Below, piece after piece: positions 34,263-43,624 of a DNA stretch of 45,329 nucleotides; position 1 is the stretch's first letter, and each line of letters begins with the position of its first letter. The notes below the pieces were generated by a model. It saw nothing but the letters and a program-made list of their open reading frames with translations. It was not told where the DNA came from and searched no databases. The DNA is from an uncultured Neomegalonema sp. (GTDB taxonomy: Bacteria > Pseudomonadota > Alphaproteobacteria > Rhodobacterales > Rhodobacteraceae). The stretch lies in contig CALFFK010000068.1 in NCBI GenBank assembly GCA_937957975.1, positions 1 to 45,329 on the forward strand, written 5' to 3'. The translations under genes and the position numbers were made by a program.

Positions 34263-35258
34263 TCAACGCCTGGGCTGAACACTACCCGGACATACCCCAA
34301 ACCCATTTCTTCCCGGAAAGTCCTCCGCAAGCGCCCGTGCATTTGGCATCTTCAACCATAGGCGCAACATCTTGCGGCGCTGTTGCGGATCATCCGCATC
34401 CTCGAAGTCCGTGCGCGAATGGAGCACTGCGTAATTGTTCGCGAATTGCAAATCACCCGGCTCCAGCATCATGTCGAGCCGTAAATCCGCGTTCCCCATC
34501 GCCGCATCAAAGGCATCAAGCGCCGCCCGCTCCACCGCTGATAAAGGCTCCCCCCGTTCTTCATGCCCCAGTTCGATATACTGGCGCAGATACCGGCAGG
34601 CGAGTTTGCCCTCGTGCCAACTGAACAGCGGCGTTCGCCCGGCCCCATCCGTCGATAGATGTGCATAATGAAAGGGCCGGTAGAGCGCGCCGAGCAACTC
34701 CCGATGGTTTTCCAACAGCGCATTATGGATCGATGCAGCACTCACGAGGCTGCTCAGACCTCCCCGCTTTGCCCGACGCAGGCACATCAGCCCCACCACA
34801 TCCGATGGGTCAGTGTGATAGGGCAGATAGGCATTCGTCTCGTAGACCCGTGTATCCTTTCGCGTAGGATCGCCCACATTCATTACTGTGCCGAGCAGAT
34901 CACCCTTCGGATTTTGCGTTACAGGCGTCCCCAGATGCAGCCCGATGCCATAAGTGATCGTCTCGATCTCGCTTGACGAGTAGCGCCCCACCGGTATCCC
35001 GCGCAGCAGCACAAAACCGGGACCATTCTCCAGCGCCTCCGCCATCCCTGCAAACATCGTCTCCAGCGCGGGCAATGGAAAATCCCCGCGCTCCATCGTC
35101 GGAAACGCCGCTCCCCGTGCTTTTGCCGCGTCGAGCGCCCCGTCAATGACGGCAATATCCTCTTCCGACAGCGTAATCCGCCACGACGGATCATCCACCA
35201 TATCGCGGCCTTTCCACGCCGCCGGCCCCGTAATCATCCCGGTCAGCACACCACTCAT
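34263..35258 (-). CDS. TauD/TfdA-family Fe(II)/2-oxoglutarate dioxygenase
   Basis: The 331-residue protein has the 2-oxoglutarate dioxygenase facial triad H148-x-D150 in YHTDPSD and H280 in NNYAVLHSRTDF, with the distal Arg near 295-299 for 2-oxoglutarate. The family oxidises taurine, gamma-butyrobetaine and similar small acids. The substrate here is unknown. It starts 3 bp after the lysE-like stop with GGGAGG in between, so the two are cotranscribed. A role in modifying or detoxifying an amino-acid-like compound that the partner exports is an inference. Confidence 0.85.
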   Translation of the reverse strand: MSGVLTGMITGPAAWKGRDMVDDPSWRITLSEEDIAVIDGALDAAKARGAAFPTMERGDFPLPALETMFAGMAEALENGPGFVLLRGIPVGRYSSSEIETITYGIGLHLGTPVTQNPKGDLLGTVMNVGDPTRKDTRVYETNAYLPYHTDPSDVVGLMCLRRAKRGGLSSLVSAASIHNALLENHRELLGALYRPFHYAHLSTDGAGRTPLFSWHEGKLACRYLRQYIELGHEERGEPLSAVERAALDAFDAAMGNADLRLDMMLEPGDLQFANNYAVLHSRTDFEDADDPQQRRKMLRLWLKMPNARALAEDFPGRNGFGVCPGSVQPRR

Positions 35259-35261
35259 CAG

Positions 35262-35855
35262 CTACCTCCCCTGTGCGATGATCGCCAATGCCACCACCAT
35301 CAGCATCGACACCGCCATGGCCACATTGATCGCCCGTTGCGTGCGCGCGGGCAACTCCAGCCGTCGCAGCGTTACCCCTGCCCACAACCATGCCAGATGG
35401 ATTGGCGTCCAGATCGCGTTGACGATCAACAGCTTCACCACGATCTCCATCCACGGCGTTCCCGGCATGAACGCAAAGTTCGAGAAGAATGCCGCATTGA
35501 CCGCATAAGCCTTGGGATTGATCGGTTGCAGCGCCAGCCCGTTCCAGAACCCCGGCGCGCGTTCCGCTTCCACGAACGCCACTTTCGACCCTGCAAATGC
35601 GATTTTTCCGGCGAGATACAAAAGATACGCCACTGACGCCCAACCCAACGCGGTGCGTAACCACGGCAGGGCCAACGCCGCCGCCGCAATCCCCGAAATC
35701 ACCAGCCCCGCCACCAGATTGTTCCCTACGAACAACCCGCCCACATAGGCCAGCCCAGGCCGGTACCCAAATGCCGACCCCACTCCGGCAGTCGAGAGAA
35801 CCCCCGGTCCCGGCGTGACAATCAGGAAGAAGACAGCCAGCGCAAATTCGATCAT
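35262..35855 (-). CDS. LysE/RhtB-family exporter
   Basis: This 197-residue membrane protein has six hydrophobic helices and the LysE N-terminal motif TPGPGVLSTAGVGSAFGYRPGLAYVGG. The conserved LQPINPKAYAVNAAFF segment lies in the middle. Family members export amino acids or related molecules. The best start is ATG 35853-35855, which has AAGGAAA upstream; nine extra codons in the open frame lack a site. It is the first gene of a two-gene unit with the TauD-type dioxygenase. Confidence 0.9.
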   Translation of the reverse strand: MIEFALAVFFLIVTPGPGVLSTAGVGSAFGYRPGLAYVGGLFVGNNLVAGLVISGIAAAALALPWLRTALGWASVAYLLYLAGKIAFAGSKVAFVEAERAPGFWNGLALQPINPKAYAVNAAFFSNFAFMPGTPWMEIVVKLLIVNAIWTPIHLAWLWAGVTLRRLELPARTQRAINVAMAVSMLMVVALAIIAQGR

Positions 35856-35923
35856 GGCCCGATTTCCTTCGTCAGACGCCACATATTACCCATACATTTC
35901 CCGCGCGGTCGCTGACAGCCGGT

Positions 35924-36193
35924 TCATCCCTCGTCGTTTCGCCTGACGATATTCTCAAGGGTGAAAGGTTCGTGATCGCTGTCAGGTGCAGCACTATCAG
36001 GAGTAGAGAGGGCCAGTTGCAACTCCACTTTCTTTGCCTCGATGGCCTGCATGTCGGATTGTTTGCGATCTCGCCGGATCAGATCACGCACATACTCGCT
36101 GACGCTATCATAATCGCCTGAGCGTATTTCGCGGACCACATGATCCCGCAGTGTTCCGCTCAGGCGCAATGTCAGGTCCAGCGTATCGGGCAT
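35924..36193 (-). CDS. ParD-like ribbon-helix-helix antitoxin without a toxin partner
   Basis: The 89-residue protein has the ParD/CC2985-type pattern: a short beta-strand (LDLTLRLSG), then RDHVVREIRSGDYDSVSEYVRDLIRRDR, the two helices of the RHH fold. A variable C-terminal tail follows, which in ParD folds on the toxin. ParD binds its promoter and neutralises ParE. No parE-sized frame lies on either side. The next genes are LysE-like (69 bp away) and PuuB-like. Starts at 36196 or 36193 both lie behind GGAG; I chose the second. Confidence 0.75.
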   Translation of the reverse strand: MPDTLDLTLRLSGTLRDHVVREIRSGDYDSVSEYVRDLIRRDRKQSDMQAIEAKKVELQLALSTPDSAAPDSDHEPFTLENIVRRNDEG

Positions 36194-36246
36194 CATTGTC
36201 TCCATCCGTCACAGATTCTGTAACCTTGCAGATTTCGCCCCGTCGT

Positions 36247-37512
36247 TCAAACTCCCAGCCGATCCCGCAAGCCATACCACCATGACCCTATGGTCGAATA
36301 TTGCGCGCCAAAGCGCCGCCCCCCCGGAAACGGCAACCACCGCATTCCCGCGAATACGTCGAATTGCGACACATCACCGTGGATCGCATCCGCAAGTATC
36401 CGCCCGAACAGATGCGAGCCGGTCACGCCATGCCCGCTATAGCCATGCGCAAAATAGACGCCGTCTTCCAGCCGTCCCATCTGTGGCACCCGGCTGAATG
36501 ACAGCGCGAAATTCCCCGACCATGCATAATCGAGCGCCACGCCCTTTAACTGTGGAAATACTTTCACGAGGTTCGGCAACAGCTTCGCGCGTACATCCGC
36601 CGGGTCGGCCCCGCCATAGACCGTGCCGCCGCCAAAGATCAGCCTCTTATCCGCCGATAACCGAAAGTAATCGAGAATATACCGTGCATCCTCCACGCAT
36701 ATATCCGTGGGCAGTAACGCATCGGCACGATCCCCCAGTGGTTCTGTCGTCACCATCTGTGTCGAAACCGGCATCACACGGCTGGTCAGCGCAGGCACGG
36801 TATCGCCCAAATACGCATTTCCGCACAGCACCACATTCTTGCAGCGCAACACGCCGTTTGCCGTGTGTAGCGTGGTCCCCTCCTGCCGCACCAACGCCGA
36901 ACCTTCAAAGATGCGCCCGCCGAGGTCTTCGATGGCCTCTGCCTCCCCCAGCGCGAGGTTCAGCGGATGCAGATGCCCGCCCGTGCGGTCAAACATCCCC
37001 CCGGCATAGACATCGCTGGCGATATGACGCTTGACCGCGTTGGCGTCGAGCATCTCATGGTCATCCATCCCGTATGAACGCCACAGCGCCTGTTTGGCCT
37101 CAAATTCTGCCATGTGCCTGGCGGTATAGGCCGTGAAGAGATTGCCTTCCTTGAGGTCACAGGGGATACCATAATCCGCGATGATCCGCCGGATGGTCCG
37201 CCCCCCTTCCTGCACCAAGCCCCCCACAAAGGCCGCCCGTTCCTCGCCATAATTTCGCGCGATCTTGTCCAGCCCTGCATTCAGCCCATTGACGATCTGC
37301 CCTCCATTGCGCCCCGAAGCCCCCCAACCGACCTTGTTGGCCTCAATGATGGCCACTGAATATCCCCGCTCTGCCAAATGTAGCGCCGTGGAAAGGCCGG
37401 AATACCCCGCCCCGACGATACCGATGTCTGCCGTGACCTCCCCATCTAGTGGCGGACGTGGCCGCGCCGGATTGGCACTGGCGGCGTAGTAACTGGGGGG
37501 GTAGGTGCTCAT
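36247..37512 (-). CDS. PuuB-like FAD-dependent amine oxidase
   Basis: The 421-residue flavoprotein of the DAO family has FAD motif GIVGAGYSGL at 31-40 followed by VAIIEANKVGWGASGRNGGQ. These are features of gamma-glutamylputrescine oxidase (PuuB) and related YEATS-type small-amine oxidases. It probably oxidises a gamma-glutamylated amine, releasing peroxide. No other puu genes are visible. I chose ATG 37510-37512 because the upstream frame of 31 codons has no clear ribosome site. It is divergent from mutS. Confidence 0.82.
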   Translation of the reverse strand: MSTYPPSYYAASANPARPRPPLDGEVTADIGIVGAGYSGLSTALHLAERGYSVAIIEANKVGWGASGRNGGQIVNGLNAGLDKIARNYGEERAAFVGGLVQEGGRTIRRIIADYGIPCDLKEGNLFTAYTARHMAEFEAKQALWRSYGMDDHEMLDANAVKRHIASDVYAGGMFDRTGGHLHPLNLALGEAEAIEDLGGRIFEGSALVRQEGTTLHTANGVLRCKNVVLCGNAYLGDTVPALTSRVMPVSTQMVTTEPLGDRADALLPTDICVEDARYILDYFRLSADKRLIFGGGTVYGGADPADVRAKLLPNLVKVFPQLKGVALDYAWSGNFALSFSRVPQMGRLEDGVYFAHGYSGHGVTGSHLFGRILADAIHGDVSQFDVFAGMRWLPFPGGRRFGAQYSTIGSWWYGLRDRLGV

Positions 37513-37690
37513 CGGGTGGGGTCTCGCAGTATTGGATCGCATCGGAACGGGGAAATCCGAAACGATCACAGGATAGTTTGCTACGCTACATTTGTCGTCC
37601 TGCAAAAATCATCCATGAGTACAGAACAACCATCTTTTTGGTTTCGGCTGAAAGATGGATACCGCGATCAAGTCACGGTATGACCATTCC

Positions 37691-40330
37691 ATGTCTGACA
37701 CGATCACCCCCTCCATGCGCCAGTATTTCGACATCAAGGCGCAGCATCCCAAAGCCCTGCTGTTCTTCCGCATGGGAGATTTCTACGAGCTGTTCTTCGA
37801 GGATGCCGTTACCGCCGCCGCCGCCCTCGACATTGCCCTCACCAAACGCGGCAAGCATCTGGGCGAAGACATTCCCATGTGCGGCGTGCCGGTTCATGCC
37901 GCCGAAGGCTATCTCGCGCGGCTCACGAAAACCGGCCTTTCCATCGCGATCTGCGAGCAGATGGAAAGCCCCGCCGAGGCCCGCAAACGCGGCTCAAAAT
38001 CGGTCGTCCACCGCGATGTGGTGCGCCTTGTTACTCCCGGTACCCTGACTGAAGATACGCTGCTTGATGCCCGCACGGCCAACCACCTCGTCGCGTATGC
38101 CCATGGGGCCGAAAGCGCGCTGGCCCGCGTGGACATCTCGACCGGCGAAGTCGCCGTTGCCCCCACGACCCCCGATACGCTGGGGGCCGATCTGGCGCGG
38201 CTGTCACCTTCCGAGATTCTCGTCTCCGAAAAGGCATTCGAAGCATGGATCGCGGATGGCACCGATACCCTGCCCTTGCTGGAGGAGGTTGCCCGCGTCA
38301 CTCCCCTTGGCACGGCCAGCTTCGATTCTACCTCGGCCACCAAACGCCTGCATGATCTCTACAAGGTCACATCGCTGGAGGGGTTTGGCGCGTTTTCCCG
38401 TGCCCAACTCAGCGCGCTGGGCGCGCTGGTCGATTATATCGCCATCACCCAGAAGGGCGCACTTCCGCATCTGCGCCCCCCTGTGGCCGAAGCCGCCGAC
38501 GCGGTTATGCAGATTGATGCCGCCACCCGGCGCAATCTCGAATTGACCGAAAAGCTTGATGGGGGACGCTCTGGCTCGTTGCTCGACACCATTGATCGCA
38601 CGGTGACAGGGGGAGGCGCACGCCTCCTCGCCGCACGTCTCGCTGCGCCGCTCACCGACCCGGCCCGCATCGCAAACCGTCTGGATGCCGTTGCCCTCTT
38701 CGAAACCGATGCCGCGCTGACCGAAGACCTGCGCGCAATGCTCAAGGCCGCCCCTGATATTGCCCGCGCCCTGTCGCGTCTTTCTCTCGGCAGAGGCGGC
38801 CCGCGTGATCTGGCCGCCCTGCGCGATGGGCTGAACGCCGCCACGGCCATCGCGGTCCGCCTTGAATCCCTGCTTGACGCACCCGCCGCCGTGGCAAGGG
38901 CCGAGGCCGCGCTGATCGGCCATGATGCCCTGATCGAAACCCTTCGCGCCGCCCTTGTTTCCGAACCACCCCTGCTGGCCCGTGACGGTAATTTCGTCGC
39001 TGAAAACCATGACCCTGACCTCGACCGCACCCGCTCCCTTCGCGATGACAGCCGCCTTGTCATCCGCGACCTGGAAGCGCGGTTGAAAGCCGAAACGAAG
39101 ATCACCGCCCTCAAGGTCAAATTCAACGGTGTCCTTGGCTATTTCATTGAGACCCCCGCCGCCCATGGCGAGGCATTGACCAAAAACGAACACTTTATCC
39201 ACCGGCAGACCATGGCCAACGCCATGCGCTTTACCACCACCGAACTCGCTGATCTCGACACCCGCATCGCACAGGCCGCATCGCAATCACTGGAGCGGGA
39301 ACTGGCGATCTTCGAGACCCTGCGCGAGACGGCCCTCGCCAGCGCCGATACAATTTCAGAGACGGCCCGCGCGCTGGCCACTCTCGACGTCGCCGCCGCT
39401 CTGGGCGCCCTTGCCGCCACCGAAGGCTGGACCCGCCCCCGCGTCGATACATCGGATGCGTTCCATATCGAAGCAGGCCGCCATCCCGTGGTCGAAGCCG
39501 CCCTTACAAAAGACGCGGAAGCTTTTGTCGCCAATGATTGCGATCTGGGGACCGACCGCCTCTGGATGCTCACCGGCCCCAATATGGCCGGTAAATCCAC
39601 TTTCCTGCGCCAGAATGCGTTACTTGCAGTCCTCGCCCAATCCGGCAGCTATGTACCTGCGCGACAGGCCCATATCGGAGCCATCGACCGTCTGTTCAGC
39701 CGCGTAGGTGCAAGTGATGATCTTGCTCGTGGCCGCTCCACTTTCATGGTCGAAATGGTCGAAACAGCGGCGATCCTGAACCGCTCAACCCCCCGCTCGC
39801 TGGTCATTCTGGATGAAATCGGGCGCGGCACAGCCACTTTTGACGGCCTCTCCATCGCCTGGGCTGTCCTTGAGCATTTGCATGACGTCAATCGCTGCCG
39901 GGGTCTTTTTGCCACCCATTACCATGAGCTGACCGAATTGGCCGCAAGGCTCGACGCGGCCCGAAATGCCGCAATGAAAGTCGCGGAATGGGACGGCGAT
40001 ATCGTCTTTCTGCACGAGGTCGAACCCGGTGCAGCCACCCGCTCCTACGGTGTGCAGGTCGCGCGAAAAGCGGGTCTGCCTCCCGCCGTAATCGAGCGCG
40101 CACGCGACGTACTGCAACGGCTGGAGAAAGGTGACGCCAAGGGCGGCGAAACCCGAATCCGTGCCATTGTGGATGATCTTCCGCTATTTGCCGCCGTCAT
40201 CACCGAAGCCGAAACCGGCCCTGCCACCTCACCCCTGACCGACGCCTTGGTCGCCATCGACCCCGATGCCCTCACCCCGCGCGAGGCCCATGAAGCACTT
40301 TATCGGTTAAAAGGGCTTCTTGAAGGATAG
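37691..40330 (+). CDS. mutS: MutS, DNA mismatch-recognition protein
   Basis: The 879-residue MutS has the mismatch-wedge motif F31-Y-E33 in GDFYELF, the connector and clamp regions, and the ATPase with Walker [10 protein letters not shown] at 629-637 and Walker [12 protein letters not shown]. The length is normal. It binds mispairs and recruits MutL; mutL is not present. The start at ATG 37691 gives the family's typical N-terminus; an in-frame ATG at 37655 would add 12 residues. The gene is followed by a small unknown gene at 40383. Confidence 0.97.
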   Translation: MSDTITPSMRQYFDIKAQHPKALLFFRMGDFYELFFEDAVTAAAALDIALTKRGKHLGEDIPMCGVPVHAAEGYLARLTKTGLSIAICEQMESPAEARKRGSKSVVHRDVVRLVTPGTLTEDTLLDARTANHLVAYAHGAESALARVDISTGEVAVAPTTPDTLGADLARLSPSEILVSEKAFEAWIADGTDTLPLLEEVARVTPLGTASFDSTSATKRLHDLYKVTSLEGFGAFSRAQLSALGALVDYIAITQKGALPHLRPPVAEAADAVMQIDAATRRNLELTEKLDGGRSGSLLDTIDRTVTGGGARLLAARLAAPLTDPARIANRLDAVALFETDAALTEDLRAMLKAAPDIARALSRLSLGRGGPRDLAALRDGLNAATAIAVRLESLLDAPAAVARAEAALIGHDALIETLRAALVSEPPLLARDGNFVAENHDPDLDRTRSLRDDSRLVIRDLEARLKAETKITALKVKFNGVLGYFIETPAAHGEALTKNEHFIHRQTMANAMRFTTTELADLDTRIAQAASQSLERELAIFETLRETALASADTISETARALATLDVAAALGALAATEGWTRPRVDTSDAFHIEAGRHPVVEAALTKDAEAFVANDCDLGTDRLWMLTGPNMAGKSTFLRQNALLAVLAQSGSYVPARQAHIGAIDRLFSRVGASDDLARGRSTFMVEMVETAAILNRSTPRSLVILDEIGRGTATFDGLSIAWAVLEHLHDVNRCRGLFATHYHELTELAARLDAARNAAMKVAEWDGDIVFLHEVEPGAATRSYGVQVARKAGLPPAVIERARDVLQRLEKGDAKGGETRIRAIVDDLPLFAAVITEAETGPATSPLTDALVAIDPDALTPREAHEALYRLKGLLEG

Positions 40331-40382
40331 ATTGGCCCAAAACCTGCTTTGTCATGGGCAACTCCTATCGAATGAGGCTCCC

Positions 40383-40724
40383 ATGTCTGAATTTATCACT
40401 TGTCTCTCCGACCCCACTCGTCCCGGCCAGATTGAACTGATTGCTTCCCGCGATGATCCCCGGCTCGAACGTGGCGAAGGGTTTGCCATGATACGCGAAC
40501 GTGGTTGGCCCACTATTGAATGGACATTGCCTGTGGTGGATTGCGCCCGTACCATGCAGGCATTGGCGAAAGAGTTACGGCACAAACGTGTAGGCCGAAG
40601 CGCCAGTTATAACTGCCACCCCATGCATGCACGCGGCAAGGCCATCACTCTGACCACCCTGCGCCCAGCCCCGCCCCGCCCCGGCCTGCTTGCCCGTCTT
40701 GGTTTCCGACGCAGAACCGCCTGA
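40383..40724 (+). CDS. Small basic protein of unknown function
   Basis: The 113-residue protein is soluble and strongly basic at its C-terminus (PPRPGLLARLGFRRR). I do not recognise the family. The order of a strand-rich N-terminus, a helix near residues 53-67 with Arg and Lys, and a final basic tail gives a faint suggestion of a nucleic-acid-binding role, but no motif supports it. It lies 52 bp after mutS and stops 2 bp before the convergent sfsA gene ends. ATG 40383 is the sensible start; a longer frame begins within mutS. Confidence 0.55.
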   Translation: MSEFITCLSDPTRPGQIELIASRDDPRLERGEGFAMIRERGWPTIEWTLPVVDCARTMQALAKELRHKRVGRSASYNCHPMHARGKAITLTTLRPAPPRPGLLARLGFRRRTA

Positions 40725-40726
40725 AA

Positions 40727-41449
40727 TCAGGCATTGACGAGCGGTATGCGCCGCTCCAGCACGACCTCGGCCCCTGTTGCATCCGGGTCATCAATCCGGC
40801 AGGCATAGGCCATGGCCTCCACCCCCGCCGCCCGCGCTTGCGCAAAAGCCTGCGCGTAGGCGGCGTCAAGATCAGCGGCCAGCGCCATACGTTCCGCCCC
40901 CGTCATCTGCACGCAAAACAGCACCATCGCCCGCGCGCCCTCCGCTTTCATTGCGGCCAGATCACCCATATGTTTGGCCCCCCGCGCGGTGACAGAATCC
41001 GGGAATTCCACCAAACCCGGCTCCCGCATCAAATGCACGTTCTTCACTTCCAGCCAGCAATCAGGCAAGCCAGCCCCTGACAGCAAAAAATCCACCCGGC
41101 TTCCCTCGCGATAGCGCACTTCCGGGCGCATATCGGGATAGTCTGCGACTTCCGCAATCTGCCCCGCCGCCAAAGCCTCCCTGACCAACCGGTTCGGCGC
41201 GTTCGTATCAATCCCCGCCAGCACGCCATCCGCCCGCCGCGCGAAATCCCATCGCCAGCCCAGCTTGGCCTTCGGGTTTGCCGCCGGGGAAACCCAGACC
41301 ACCATCCCCGCGTCCTTCAACCCCATCATCGAGCCGGGGTTCGGGCAATGTGCGGTGATCTCGCGGCCATCATCCAGCACAATATCCGCGAGGAACCGCT
41401 TGTACCGACGTACCAGCCGACCACGATGCAGGGGGGTTGGCATCTTCAT
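40727..41449 (-). CDS. sfsA: SfsA, sugar-fermentation-stimulation family protein
   Basis: The 240-residue protein matches SfsA: GRLVRRYKRFLADIVLDDG at the N-terminus, HCPNPGSMMG near residue 35, DFLLSGAGLPDCWLEVKNV near residue 122 and FPDSVTARGAKHMGDL near residue 148. Recent work links the fold to a nuclease-like domain; the cellular role is not settled. The start ATG 41447-41449 overlaps the upstream hydrolase stop by 3-4 bp, so the two are coupled. Confidence 0.95.
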   Translation of the reverse strand: MKMPTPLHRGRLVRRYKRFLADIVLDDGREITAHCPNPGSMMGLKDAGMVVWVSPAANPKAKLGWRWDFARRADGVLAGIDTNAPNRLVREALAAGQIAEVADYPDMRPEVRYREGSRVDFLLSGAGLPDCWLEVKNVHLMREPGLVEFPDSVTARGAKHMGDLAAMKAEGARAMVLFCVQMTGAERMALAADLDAAYAQAFAQARAAGVEAMAYACRIDDPDATGAEVVLERRIPLVNA

Positions 41450-42243
41450 TGGCCCACATGCTCCGCAAGGAACGGATTGAAAAATCCGTCATCAAACAAC
41501 CCATTATGTCCCAATCCGGGCCGCAGGATGCGCGTAACCGGCACACCTTGCGCCTTCAGCGCCTCTGCCAGTTTGCGACTATGTGCCTCCAGGATCAGCG
41601 TATCCTCTGTGCCATGCACGATTACAGTTGGGGGCGCACCCGCCGCCAGATCACCCACGAGATCATAATCATTTGCCAAGGCCCAACGCGGATAGATGAA
41701 CCCCTTGCCCCACAGTAGTGCATACATCGAATCGAACGGCGCAAAGAGGATCAGTTTATCTGCGCCCCCGTTCACCGCATGATGCGCTGCCGGAGCCGTA
41801 CCGATGGAATTTCCGAACGCAATTACCCTATCATATCGCGCACGGCCCCAGTCCCGCGCCGCCTCCGCCACTCCCAACAACCCGTCTTTCGAGGGAGTGC
41901 GCGGATCATCCGCATAGCCTGGATATTCCACCACCAGCGTATCCATCCCCAGTGGCCCCAGATGGTTCACCCCCAGGTATCGCCAGTTACAGGCCCGGCT
42001 TCCGTTTCCATGATAGAACACGACGAGGGTGTCAGAACCCGTGGGCGTAAAGAACGCCCGCTCTCCGCCGAGATTGACCAACTCTACTCCCTGCGGCAGC
42101 GGACATTCAGCCATTGGCGTATCCGTCGGATGATAGAGCAACCTCGTCTCCACGAGCCGAAACCCGATCCCGACGAGAATATAAAGGACGATCAGGGCGA
42201 GGAGGAGCCACCCCGCCCATGTCAGAAGAATGCGCGAATCCAT
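41446..42243 (-). CDS. Membrane-anchored alpha/beta hydrolase
   Basis: The 265-residue protein has one N-terminal membrane helix (about 7-29) and an alpha/beta-hydrolase domain: oxyanion region FYHGNGS near 77-82, nucleophile S146 in G144-N-S-I-G148, Asp in HGTEDTLI near 213 and His in PGLGHNGLF near 240. The layout resembles the BEM46/ABHD13-like group. The substrate is unknown. The stop overlaps sfsA. It is divergent from the PanE-like gene at 42480. Confidence 0.85.
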   Translation of the reverse strand: MDSRILLTWAGWLLLALIVLYILVGIGFRLVETRLLYHPTDTPMAECPLPQGVELVNLGGERAFFTPTGSDTLVVFYHGNGSRACNWRYLGVNHLGPLGMDTLVVEYPGYADDPRTPSKDGLLGVAEAARDWGRARYDRVIAFGNSIGTAPAAHHAVNGGADKLILFAPFDSMYALLWGKGFIYPRWALANDYDLVGDLAAGAPPTVIVHGTEDTLILEAHSRKLAEALKAQGVPVTRILRPGLGHNGLFDDGFFNPFLAEHVGQ

Positions 42244-42371
42244 GGAGGGGTTGTGGCATGGATTTGCGGCAGTGCAATAGGTGATGTCAGGGGTGTTTCA
42301 GACATTTTCGAGCACCTCCAAACATTTAACCCGAAGTCCGGTTTGATTGCACACGCCCTTGCCGTTCACCG

Positions 42372-42398
42372 CGCCCCGTCTTGGGGCGAATTTTTTTT
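42372..42398 (+). terminator. Rho-independent terminator inside a divergent promoter region
   Basis: CGCCCC (42372-42377), a 5-nt loop GTCTT and GGGGCG (42383-42388) are followed by AA and eight T residues (42391-42398). The nearest plus-strand gene upstream ends 1.6 kb away, and genes on both sides start outward from this region. It must therefore end a short transcript or act as an attenuator for the gene at 42480. Confidence 0.7.
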
Positions 42399-42479
42399 GA
42401 GAACGTCACTTTTGCAGGGTGACACTCCGAAACAACCAAAGTAACAATCGCAAAAATTTTAGCCCATTGGAGCACTTTC

Positions 42480-43526
42480 ATGTCGTACAAGATTCTCGTC
42501 CTTGGGGCGTCCTATGGGTCGCTTCTGGGGACCAAGTGCCTGATGGCAGGGCATGATGTGACGCTGGTGTGCCGGGAGGCGACAGCGGCGCTTATCAATG
42601 GTGAAGGCACTGAAGTGCGAATCAAGCTCAAGGGCGAGGACGCGCATCGGTCCATCCGGTCAGGGGACCATCCCGGCAAACTCGACGCCAAAACGCCCGA
42701 AATGGTTGATCCTGCCGAATACGATCTCGTCTGCCTTGCGATGCAGGAGCCGCAATATGGCCATGCCTCCCTGCGCGGCTTGCTTGGCCAGATCGCGGCG
42801 GCGGGCCTGCCCTGCCTTTCGATTATGAACATGCCGCCACTGTCCTATCTGCGCCGTATCCCCGGTCTTGATACGACCGCTATCGAAAGCGCATGGACCG
42901 ACCCCCGTGTCTGGGATGCCTTCGATCCCGGCACTGTCACTCTCTGCTCGCCCGACCCGCAAGCTTTCCGCCCGCCCGAAGAAGGCGCGAATGTCCTGCA
43001 TGTCGGACTGCCCACCAACTTCAAGGCGGCGAAATTCGAATCTGCCGCCCATAATACCATCCTCGAAACGCTGGAGCGTGACATCGACGCCGTGCGCCTT
43101 GACGGCCATGACGTGCCGGTCAAGCTGCGCGTTTTCGATAGCCTGTTTGTGCCGCTGGCCAAGTGGAGCATGTTGCTGACTGGCAATTACCGCTGCATCA
43201 CTGATGCCGCGCCACAGGCGATCCGCGACGCCGTGCATTCCGATGCCGCCCTGTCGGAAGAAATCTATGCGTTTGTGGACAATATCGCGCAAAAGCTGGG
43301 TGCAGCCCCCGACGAGATGGTCCCGTATGCCAAATATGCCAAGGCCGCTGAAGGGTTGCTCAAACCCTCCTCCGCCGCCCGCGCAATCGAGTCAGGGTCG
43401 GGAACCATCGAGCGCGTTGATCGCCTTGTGCAACAGATAGGTCGTGCCCTCGGTGCCGAACATCCCACCATCGACGCCACCGTCGCCATGGTGGACAAAC
43501 GGCTGGAGCAAAACCGGGCGACCTGA
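42480..43526 (+). CDS. Ketopantoate-reductase-like (ApbA/PanE family) oxidoreductase
   Basis: The 348-residue protein has a Rossmann NADP-binding start (ILVLGASYGSLLG) and a helical C-terminal domain, as in ApbA/PanE proteins. It is longer than classical PanE (about 300). The PanE catalytic Lys and Glu positions are not obvious, so an alternative substrate is likely. GGAG lies before ATG 42480. The plus-strand terminator at 42372 lies about 80 bp before the start and may attenuate it. Confidence 0.72.
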   Translation: MSYKILVLGASYGSLLGTKCLMAGHDVTLVCREATAALINGEGTEVRIKLKGEDAHRSIRSGDHPGKLDAKTPEMVDPAEYDLVCLAMQEPQYGHASLRGLLGQIAAAGLPCLSIMNMPPLSYLRRIPGLDTTAIESAWTDPRVWDAFDPGTVTLCSPDPQAFRPPEEGANVLHVGLPTNFKAAKFESAAHNTILETLERDIDAVRLDGHDVPVKLRVFDSLFVPLAKWSMLLTGNYRCITDAAPQAIRDAVHSDAALSEEIYAFVDNIAQKLGAAPDEMVPYAKYAKAAEGLLKPSSAARAIESGSGTIERVDRLVQQIGRALGAEHPTIDATVAMVDKRLEQNRAT

Positions 43527-43530
43527 AGAA

Positions 43531-43560
43531 TGGCCTCCGGCTTTCGCCGGAGTGACATGC
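43531..43560. repeat. Palindromic repeat of the dispersed alphaproteobacterial type
   Basis: CTCCGGC-TTTC-GCCGGAG (43535-43552) forms a perfect 7-bp hairpin flanked by TGGC and TGACATGC. Similar CCGGCGAAAGCCGG units occur as dispersed intergenic repeats in many alphaproteobacterial genomes. No T-tract follows, so it is not a clear terminator. Confidence 0.5.
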
Positions 43561-43624
43561 TCGACGTAAGGCGCGAACAAGATATCATTGCCCTTTCGCG
43601 AGCCATTCCGAGGAACTGCCCCCC

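Noticed and set aside
38204-39286. A 360-codon minus-strand frame inside mutS
   Set aside because: Antisense shadow caused by codon bias; mutS is certain on the other strand.
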